A stretch of DNA of 64,000 bases from Phytobacter massiliensis JC163 (GTDB lineage: Bacteria; Pseudomonadota; Gammaproteobacteria; Enterobacterales; Enterobacteriaceae), in assembly GCF_000321045.1 (NCBI RefSeq), contig NZ_HE578945.1, positions 628,179 through 692,178 on the forward strand, in the 5' to 3' direction. Under the pieces are notes generated by a model. The model made no database searches. It worked only from the letters and a program-made list of their open reading frames with translations, and was not told where the DNA came from. Position 1 is the first letter of the stretch. Each line of letters begins with the position of its first letter. Positions 57,912 through 64,000 of the stretch are shown here, piece after piece. The position numbers were made by a program, and so were the translations under genes.

Positions 57912-58797
57912 CCACCGGTGGGGCGGGGAAGAGATACTTGCCCAGCGTCACCAGTACCACCGCCAGGATAATCACCCCCAGCGCCAGCCACTCAACGCCT
58001 GACAAATGTTCCCCACCGAAGCCGGTGCCAAGCAGCACCGCCACCACCGGGTTCACGTAGGCGTAGCTGGTGGCGACGGCCGGGCTCACGTTGCGTATCA
58101 GGTACATATAGGCGTTAATTGCAATGATGGAGCCAAACAGCGCCAGATAGGCCACCGCCATGAACCCCTCCCGGGTTGGCAGGGTGGTCAGGCGTTCACC
58201 GGTAAGCAGCGAGGCCACCAGCAGCACGATGCCGGCCGCCAGCATCTCGATTGCGCCCGCCATCATCCCGCTGGGCAGCTCAATACGGGAACCGTACACC
58301 GAACCGAAAGCCCAGCTCATCGATCCCACCATAATGATCAGCGCCCCCCACGGATTGCCGCTCAGGTTGCCGCCGCTGTTGAGTAAAACGATGCCCGCAA
58401 GGCCAATTGCGATCCCCATCCACTCCAGCTTGCGCGTTTTAATGCCGAAGAGACGACTAAAGCAGAGCGTAAACAGCGGCACGGTAGCCACGACTACCGC
58501 CGCGATCCCGGAGGGAACATCCTGATGCTCTGCAACGGTGACAAAACCATTGCCTATCGCCAGCAGCAGCACGCCAATCAGCGCTGCGTTAAGCAACGGG
58601 CGAAGCGAGGGGAGTTTGTGTCCCGTCAGTAGTAAAAAAGCCAGCAATAGCACGCCAGCAGAGAGAAAACGCACGCCAGCCATCAGCAGTGGCGGCCAGC
58701 TCTCAACTCCGATGCGGATAACGAAATAGGTGGAACCCCAAATAATATAGAGCGCGAAAAGCGCGCCGATAAGCGGTAAAACTTGCCTGAAACGCAT
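57880..58797 (-). CDS. yedA: YedA, EamA-family transporter
   Basis: 305 residues with ten hydrophobic helices and two EamA repeats (WGSTYFVIRIGVESWPPLLMAGVRFL; WGALIIMVGSMSWAFGSVYGSR). Putative amino-acid or metabolite exporter of the drug/metabolite transporter superfamily. Substrate unknown. Converges on vsr. Confidence 0.93.
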   Translation of the reverse strand: MRFRQVLPLIGALFALYIIWGSTYFVIRIGVESWPPLLMAGVRFLSAGVLLLAFLLLTGHKLPSLRPLLNAALIGVLLLAIGNGFVTVAEHQDVPSGIAAVVVATVPLFTLCFSRLFGIKTRKLEWMGIAIGLAGIVLLNSGGNLSGNPWGALIIMVGSMSWAFGSVYGSRIELPSGMMAGAIEMLAAGIVLLVASLLTGERLTTLPTREGFMAVAYLALFGSIIAINAYMYLIRNVSPAVATSYAYVNPVVAVLLGTGFGGEHLSGVEWLALGVIILAVVLVTLGKYLFPAPPVVTPCETKKPR

Positions 58798-58985
58798 ACT
58801 CCCTCACTGCGAAATAAAAAGGTCGCTCATAGTTAACGGGAAAACTTTCTGGCTGGCGAGCGGTTAATTTTGTTTTATATGTTAAATTTTTGTTGACTAT
58901 GAGGTGAATATTTTCGCCAGCGATTTTTTACATCATACTTAGACGGCTGCATTAACAAAAACTTGACAATAAAAGGAAGAAGACT

Positions 58986-59897
58986 TTGGCAGGAAGTAGC
59001 TTATTAACCTTACTGGACGATATCGCCACGCTGCTTGACGATATCTCTGTGATGGGCAAACTGGCGGCGAAAAAGACCGCGGGCGTGCTGGGAGACGATC
59101 TCTCGTTAAACGCCCAGCAGGTGACCGGCGTCAGGGCAAACAGAGAGTTGCCGGTAGTCTGGAGCGTGGCAAAAGGATCGCTGCTCAATAAAGTTATCCT
59201 GGTGCCGCTGGCGTTGCTGATTAGCGCCTTTATCCCCTGGGCAGTAACGCCGCTGTTGATGGTCGGCGGGGCATTTTTGTGTTTTGAAGGCGTTGAGAAG
59301 GTGCTGCACAGCCTGCAGGCGCGTAAACACAAAGAGACGCCGGAAGCGCGCCAGCAGCGTCTGGAGGCGCTCGCCAGCCAAGATCCGAAACAGCTTGAGC
59401 GGGATAAAGTTAAAGGCGCTATCCGCACCGATTTTATTTTGTCTGCGGAAATCGTCGCCATTACGCTTGGCATCGTCGCCGAAGCGCCGCTGCTTAACCA
59501 GGTGGCCGTGCTGGCGGGGATCGCGGTGCTGGTCACTATCGGCGTCTATGGTCTGGTGGGGCTTATCGTCAAGCTTGACGACATCGGTTACTGGCTGGCG
59601 GAAAAGCAGGGCGCGGTGGCGCAGGGTGCCGGTAAAGGGCTGCTGTTTATCGCCCCGTGGCTGATGAAAATCCTGTCGGTGGTGGGAACGCTGGCGATGT
59701 TTCTGGTTGGCGGCGGCATCGTTGTGCACGGCATTGCGCCGGTCCATCACGCCATTGAGCATTTCGCCGGTGAACAGAATGCGCTGCTGCAGGCGATAAT
59801 CCCGATGCTTTCAAATCTGGTGCTGGGCTTTATTATTGGCGCGGTGGTGCTGGCCGTCGTGAAAGGCATTTCCCGTCTGCGGGGCGCTGACCACTAA
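58986..59897 (+). CDS. yedI: YedI, DUF808 inner-membrane protein
   Basis: 303 residues from TTG 58986 (AGGAAGAAGACT in front), aligning with E. coli Yed[44 protein letters not shown]. Six or so helices. Function unknown. The TTG start is supported by the match from the second residue on. Confidence 0.93.
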   Translation: MAGSSLLTLLDDIATLLDDISVMGKLAAKKTAGVLGDDLSLNAQQVTGVRANRELPVVWSVAKGSLLNKVILVPLALLISAFIPWAVTPLLMVGGAFLCFEGVEKVLHSLQARKHKETPEARQQRLEALASQDPKQLERDKVKGAIRTDFILSAEIVAITLGIVAEAPLLNQVAVLAGIAVLVTIGVYGLVGLIVKLDDIGYWLAEKQGAVAQGAGKGLLFIAPWLMKILSVVGTLAMFLVGGGIVVHGIAPVHHAIEHFAGEQNALLQAIIPMLSNLVLGFIIGAVVLAVVKGISRLRGADH

Positions 59898-59975
59898 AAT
59901 AGCGCGCTGCCATTATGCAAAAGGTCAAATTTTCGACTAAGTTGAAAACGTTTCACCCTGATACCGGAGGCAACG

Positions 59976-60158
59976 ATGGTCTTTTTGGTCAGCGATGAAG
60001 TTAAGCCAAAATGCGGCGGCCCGCGTATGATCGTGACCGGTTATGCCAGTGGCATGATAGAGTGTCGGTGGTACGACGGCTACGGCGTCAAGCGCGAGGC
60101 TTTTCGTGAAGATGAACTGATGCCCGGTGAAGGGCGCAGGGTTCACGACGAAGCATAG
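59976..60158 (+). CDS. yodC: YodC, small DUF2158 protein
   Basis: 60 residues, MVFLVSDEVKPKCGGPRMIVTGYASGMIECRWYDGYGVKREAFREDEL, matching the DUF2158 family and E. coli YodC. Ribosome site CCGGAGGCAACG. A terminator follows three bases later. Confidence 0.92.
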   Translation: MVFLVSDEVKPKCGGPRMIVTGYASGMIECRWYDGYGVKREAFREDELMPGEGRRVHDEA

Positions 60159-60160
60159 CG

Positions 60161-60190
60161 AAACGCCCGGCATGGCCGGGCGTTTTCTTT
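60161..60190 (+). terminator. rho-independent terminator of yodC
   Basis: AACGCCCGGC-ATG-GCCGGGCGTTTTC, stem of nine pairs with T-run. Confidence 0.9.
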
Positions 60191-60252
60191 TACAGGCCAG
60201 CGGCCATTGGATTTCTTTTGCGTAAAGCATTGCATGACGTCAGGGAGTAAAT

Positions 60253-61950
60253 GTGCGAGAGGACGAAGTCGTTAAAAGTCCGCTGCGGCGTGCATTTTTC
60301 AAAACCAGGTTCAATCCGGCCAGGATTGTTAACCTCTGTTTTATTGTAGTGTTGATCTGCTCTACGGTGCTTACATGGCGCGAAGTGCGCGTGATGGAAG
60401 GGGCGTGGGTCGCCAGCCAGCGCAACGCGCTGAACAATGTCGCCAACGTGGTTGACCGCCAGTTGCAGGTCAGCGTTGATCGCCTGCTCTTTTTTCGTAA
60501 CGGCATGCAGGAGGCGCTGCGCACGCCGCTGGGCCTCGCGGTACTGCATAGCGTGCAGGGTGAGTTTGAAGACGATCGCGCCCAGCCGTACTGGCGCATT
60601 ATCCGCGATACCCGGCGAACGCTGCCGCTCTATGGTGTTTCAGACGCCCTTGTCAGCGCCACGCCCGGCCTCAATCGCGATATCCCCCTTCTGCATAATG
60701 AGCTCGCCGCCGCGCTTGAGCTGGGCTATCTGTTTCGCCTTTCCGAAAGCTCGGCGGTAGTACCCCGTCGCGCTGCTTATGTCTCACGCGCTGGCTTTTA
60801 TATGTCCACGGTCGCGGCGCAAGAGAGCGAAGAGATTATTCATCGTTATAACCGTATGCTGGCCCGGCCGTGGTTTACCAGCCAGAGCGAGCGGCAGAAT
60901 CGTGCCAGGGGCGTACGCTGGTTTAGTGAAAGCGTTAATGGCGACGCGCTGGTCACGGCAAGCGTGCCGCTGGATTATCAACGCTACTGGTACGGTGTAC
61001 TGACCATGAGCTTCGCTGTCGATACGCTGTATGAACGGCTGGTCGAGACGCGCCAACAGGACGACAGCGGCGAATATCAGCTCTATGACGCGCATTTTGC
61101 GCTCCTGACCCGCTCCACGCCGCCAGGCGTGGAAAGCCAGACCTTTACCCCGGAGCAGAAGGCTTCGCTACAGCGCGCAATCCGCAATAGCGCCGCGGGC
61201 GGCCTGCGGATGGGCACCCGCTACATCAACTGGGAAAAGCTGCGCCACTTTGACGGGGCGCTGGTGCGCATCCAGACCCTGCGGGAAGGGATACGCGGCG
61301 ATTTTGGCAGCATCAGTATCGCGCTGGGAATACTGTGGCTGCTCTTTACCACGATGCTGCTGGTCTCGTGGGCCGTTATTCGACGGATGGTGAGCAATAT
61401 GCTCAGCCTGCAAAAGACATTACAGTGGCAGGCCTGGTTCGACCCTTTAACCCGGCTGTTGAATCGCGGCGCGCTCTTTGAAAGGGCGAGCCTGCTCACC
61501 GCGGAGTATGGGGCGCGGAAAGAACCGTTTTCGGTGATTCAGCTCGATCTTGACCACTTCAAGAGCATTAACGATCGCTTTGGCCATCAGGCCGGGGATC
61601 GCGTCCTTGGCCATGCGGCGGGGCTTATTAGCAAATCGATTCGCGCGCAGGATGTCGCCGGACGGGTAGGCGGGGAGGAGTTTTGCATCCTGCTGCCGGG
61701 GGCGACGCTGGCCGAAGCAGAGCAGGTGGCGGAAAAAATGCGCCAGCGCATTGCCGGTAAGGAGATTCTGGTACGCAAAGGCAAAAGCCTGCGTATCAGC
61801 GCCTCGCTGGGGGTGAGCTGCTCTGACGAGAGCGGCAGTTACGCGTTCGACTATCTGCAATCCGTTGCCGATGGCCGCCTGTATACCGCTAAGCGTCGTG
61901 GCCGTAATCAAGTTTGTTCGGATGATACGTCATCAATGCCGAACAGCTGA
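60253..61950 (+). CDS. dgcQ: DgcQ, membrane diguanylate cyclase
   Basis: 565 residues from GTG 60253 (CAGGGAGTAAAT). Two membrane helices (about 27-43 and 355-380) bracket a periplasmic sensor domain; the C-terminal GGDEF domain has GGEEF at residues 473-477 and the inhibitory RxxD site RAQD five residues before it. Makes cyclic di-GMP, promoting cellulose/biofilm. Its 3' end overlaps yedP by 43 bases (convergent). Confidence 0.95.
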   Translation: MREDEVVKSPLRRAFFKTRFNPARIVNLCFIVVLICSTVLTWREVRVMEGAWVASQRNALNNVANVVDRQLQVSVDRLLFFRNGMQEALRTPLGLAVLHSVQGEFEDDRAQPYWRIIRDTRRTLPLYGVSDALVSATPGLNRDIPLLHNELAAALELGYLFRLSESSAVVPRRAAYVSRAGFYMSTVAAQESEEIIHRYNRMLARPWFTSQSERQNRARGVRWFSESVNGDALVTASVPLDYQRYWYGVLTMSFAVDTLYERLVETRQQDDSGEYQLYDAHFALLTRSTPPGVESQTFTPEQKASLQRAIRNSAAGGLRMGTRYINWEKLRHFDGALVRIQTLREGIRGDFGSISIALGILWLLFTTMLLVSWAVIRRMVSNMLSLQKTLQWQAWFDPLTRLLNRGALFERASLLTAEYGARKEPFSVIQLDLDHFKSINDRFGHQAGDRVLGHAAGLISKSIRAQDVAGRVGGEEFCILLPGATLAEAEQVAEKMRQRIAGKEILVRKGKSLRISASLGVSCSDESGSYAFDYLQSVADGRLYTAKRRGRNQVCSDDTSSMPNS

Positions 61951-62744
61951 TTCATGCCTTCACGCCAGCCTGCGGCCCCTTCCTGCGTGCTGTGATAAAC
62001 GCGATCCGGCGTGTCCTGGCGCAGCCGGATACCGTCACGATTAAGCCCTTTGACCACGATGGCATAATCCACCGCATCCAGCAGCGGCGCATCGTTGGGG
62101 CCATCTCCCAGCCCAACGGTAAACGGCGCATGACCGCTGTACTGCTGATACTGACGAACAAGCCAGGTGACCGCCTGATCTTTACCGCCGCGCTCGTCCA
62201 GCACATGCCAGAAGCGGGCGCCCTGCACAAAGCGCAGGCCAAGCCCGGCCAGGGTGGCGTCGAAAGCGGCCATCTGCTCATCGCTGTCGCGCCAGATAAG
62301 CGTTTCCGAGGCTTCCTGCAGGCGTGCCAGCGCCGCCTGAGCCGGGGGAAGGCCGGTGATATCGGCAAGCGCCTGCTCATCCAGCTCGCTAAAGGTCGTG
62401 AATTTATAGCCGTCCCGCTTGCGCAGCTGCGAGAGGACCTGGGCGATCTCAGCGTGCGGTGAGCCGGAAAAGAGGCGTGGGAAGTTCGGATGGTCATGCC
62501 ACTGGGTATCAAGTTGAATGACCGCGCCGTTTTCGGCAATAAAAGGCTGCCCTTCCAGCCCGAGCGCTTTCTGTACCGCCTGCATCTCAGCGGCGGTTTT
62601 GCTGCTGCAGAGGATCAGCGGGACATGATGCTGTCTCAACCGGGCGAGCCACTGTTCTACCGGCTGCCATTCGCCGGTGTGGCTGTCCTGAATGGTGCCG
62701 TCAACATCGGAAAAAACCAGTAGCGGATCATCAAGATTGGGCAT
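61908..62744 (-). CDS. yedP: YedP, mannosyl-3-phosphoglycerate phosphatase family
   Basis: 278 residues from ATG 62744 (AAAGGAATCGCT); the longer open frame upstream is not needed. HAD-type motif VFSDVDGTI, later [20 protein letters not shown]. The family hydrolyses mannosyl-3-phosphoglycerate in other bacteria; the substrate in enterobacteria is uncertain. Confidence 0.93.
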   Translation of the reverse strand: MPNLDDPLLVFSDVDGTIQDSHTGEWQPVEQWLARLRQHHVPLILCSSKTAAEMQAVQKALGLEGQPFIAENGAVIQLDTQWHDHPNFPRLFSGSPHAEIAQVLSQLRKRDGYKFTTFSELDEQALADITGLPPAQAALARLQEASETLIWRDSDEQMAAFDATLAGLGLRFVQGARFWHVLDERGGKDQAVTWLVRQYQQYSGHAPFTVGLGDGPNDAPLLDAVDYAIVVKGLNRDGIRLRQDTPDRVYHSTQEGAAGWREGMNQLFGIDDVSSEQT

Positions 62745-62915
62745 AGCGATTCCTTTTAGCAGGCTATTGACTGATAAGACAATTCCCAAATAGTTTCCCG
62801 TTTCGTGTGGACGTTTTCGGGAACGTTCTCTCTCAGGGCGCATGGCATCAGGCTTACGTAATTATCCATGCTGTAAATGTTATAAGTTTGAATTATTCAG
62901 TTGAGTAATATCTTC

Positions 62916-62944
62916 TTGTCATGCAATTTGTTTGCAGATAGAGT
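62916..62944 (+). promoter_or_regulatory. dsrA promoter
   Basis: -35 TTGTCA (62916) and -10 TAGAGT (62939) with a 17-base spacer; the predicted start falls at the first base of DsrA. Confidence 0.8.
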
Positions 62945-62949
62945 GCCGT

Positions 62950-63036
62950 CCTGCATCAGATTTCCTGGTGTAACGAATTTTCAAGTGCTTCTTGCGCTAG
63001 CAAGTTTATCCCGGCCTTCCCTGGCCGGGATTTTTC
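62950..63036 (+). ncRNA. dsrA: DsrA small RNA
   Basis: About 87 bases matching E. coli DsrA from memory: ATCAGATTTCCTGGTGTAAC, then AAGTGCTTCTTGC, and a terminator hairpin CCCGGCC...GGCCGGG with T5. With Hfq it opens the rpoS leader and represses hns. The central loop and terminator loop differ slightly from E. coli; the rpoS-pairing part is nearly unchanged. Confidence 0.93.
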
Positions 63037-63037
63037 T

Positions 63038-63268
63038 TTAGCGGTTCGCTTCCGTCGCGCTGAAATCATGAATATCCAGTTCGAACGCCTGCGCCAGCTC
63101 CCGCCAGGTGTGGTAATCCCGTCCGTCTACGCTGACGCGCTGGCCGTCGCCGTCAGGCAGACGATGGACCTCGCTTTCACAAATCTCATTAATGGCCGCC
63201 AGTAGCGCGTCAACATCAACGCTGAGCGCATCATGGGCGGCATTGCCGTGCTGTTTCACCGTTGTCAT
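63038..63268 (-). CDS. yodD: YodD, stress-induced small protein
   Basis: 76 residues from ATG 63268, chosen over the ATG two codons upstream because GAGGT is at the proper distance. Ends with VSVDGRDYHTWRELAQAFELDIHDFS, as in E. coli YodD. Function unknown; induced by stress in E. coli. The stop adjoins the dsrA terminator. Confidence 0.9.
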   Translation of the reverse strand: MTTVKQHGNAAHDALSVDVDALLAAINEICESEVHRLPDGDGQRVSVDGRDYHTWRELAQAFELDIHDFSATEANR

Positions 63269-63397
63269 GGCCATTACCTCATTGCCAGTTCCGCCCTGTA
63301 AGTATAGTCGGTAGAAAAAATAGCCAGCTAAACGGCAGGACGCTGCCAGTTGTTGAGAATTGTTCTACACTGGCACAAATGAAACAGGAGGATGGTT

Positions 63398-63586
63398 ATG
63401 AATGTTAACGATCGGGTGACAGTTAAGACGGACGGTGGCCCGCGCCGCCCGGGTGTGGTACTGGCGATAGAGGAGTTCAGTGAAGGGACAATGTACCTTG
63501 TTTCGCTGGATGATTACCCGCTCGGCATCTGGTTCTTTAATGAAAAAGATCACCCGGACGGCGTTTTTGTTGAACGGGTAGAATAA
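63398..63586 (+). CDS. dsrB: DsrB, small protein of unknown function
   Basis: 62 residues from ATG 63398 (AGGAGG six bases before). [21 protein letters not shown]...[16 protein letters not shown] is close to E. coli DsrB (62 residues). A predicted small beta-fold protein. Adjacent to rcsA as in E. coli. Confidence 0.93.
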   Translation: MNVNDRVTVKTDGGPRRPGVVLAIEEFSEGTMYLVSLDDYPLGIWFFNEKDHPDGVFVERVE

Positions 63587-63623
63587 TGGGTCGCCCTCCG
63601 GGAAGGAGGGTGATACACACCAT

Positions 63624-64000
63624 TTAGCGCATATTGACAAAAATGCCGCTGGTGACGTTATCGGTCAGCCGGACAACATGGTAAATAACCTGTTTATTAT
63701 GCGTTTTGATTTTCCTTTTAATATTACCCTTATGTGACGATACGGTTTTGGCTTTAATTTTCATCCGATCGGAAATCTGGATCGTATCCTGCCCGGACAT
63801 CCACATTTTAAGCATGCTGGATTCAGTACGGCTTAATGAAAGTGTTGGGAGGTTAATCTGTCCAATGCTCTTTTTCTGCTTGCTGAGATAATCTGCTAAT
63901 ATAACGTCGAGAGACTCTGGTGTAATCGATTTCGAACTGATCAGTAAATTCTTTCTCACCAGCAAATACTCATCAAAATGGATATTTGCTATCGCCATAA
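63624..64000 (-). CDS. rcsA: RcsA, capsule synthesis activator (N-terminus outside window)
   Basis: C-terminal 125 residues, open to the window edge. LuxR-type helix-turn-helix: [44 protein letters not shown], ending [16 protein letters not shown], as in E. coli RcsA (207 residues). RcsA partners RcsB at RcsAB boxes to activate colanic acid/capsule genes. About 80 residues are missing at the window boundary. Confidence 0.95.
   Translation of the reverse strand, partial: MAIANIHFDEYLLVRKNLLISSKSITPESLDVILADYLSKQKKSIGQINLPTLSLSRTESSMLKMWMSGQDTIQISDRMKIKAKTVSSHKGNIKRKIKTHNKQVIYHVVRLTDNVTSGIFVNMR

Overview
The window reads as the chromosome of an enterobacterium (Enterobacteriaceae, close to Enterobacter, Citrobacter, Klebsiella and Escherichia) with an integrative and conjugative element (ICE) in a tRNA-Asn gene. 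The right part (44.4-64 kb) keeps the familiar order tRNA-Asn, nac, cbl, tRNA-Asn, mtfA, serU, (fimbrial operon), porin, yedJ, vsr, yedA, yedI, yodC, dgcQ, yedP, dsrA, yodD, dsrB, rcsA. The intact nac and cbl argue against Salmonella. I cannot fix the genus from the sequence alone.

Layout. 1-6.1 kb: leftward VirB-type conjugation operon (virB1, virB2, a virB3-virB4 fusion, virB5, an exclusion lipoprotein, virB6, virB7, start of virB8). 6.1-8.9 kb: small ICE regulatory genes (TraR/DksA-like, DUF2857, AlpA-like). 9.3-33.5 kb: a zinc-starvation island. 33.7-35.7 kb: a PhoX-type phosphatase. 35.8-36.8 kb: truncated remains of an integrase and an AraC regulator. 37-42.4 kb: Rrf2 regulator, small membrane protein and an RND efflux pair. 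43.0-44.5 kb: intact P4-type integrase and the tRNA-Asn attachment site. From 44.5 kb: host chromosome, with an added chaperone-usher fimbrial operon at 48.7-54.8 kb.

The zinc island is the most interesting part. Five Zur-like operators (9.31, 15.56, 21.80, 28.98 and 33.47 kb) sit in front of: a KdgM-type porin with a five-gene Opp/Nik-type ABC importer; a COG0523 GTPase, a WD40 protein and a Fec/Btu-type ABC importer; a divergent Fur-family regulator and a hisI paralog followed by a second COG0523 gene; a small secreted Cys-rich peptide; and the aztABCD zinc importer with its His-rich periplasmic chaperone. HisI, a HemB whose zinc-binding cysteines are replaced by Ala/Asp, and a dihydroorotase fragment are paralogs of housekeeping zinc enzymes. 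PhoX fits the same zinc-sparing logic because that family uses Fe/Ca. The gene content resembles the Zn/Mn module (KpZM) that I recall from Klebsiella ICEKp elements at tRNA-Asn, but the operator geometry, the altered regulator, the decayed parts and the small Cys-rich peptides deserve a separate look.

Caution: at least nine single-base losses, nearly all in A or T runs, break six loci (8.66, 22.88, 28.09, 31.75-31.87 and 50.4-52.6 kb). All have the same sign, so some 'pseudogenes' may be sequencing artefacts. By contrast the PyrC/FeoB-like junction at 25.02 kb, the integrase/AraC fusion and the COG0523 stub at 18 kb are real rearrangements or decay.
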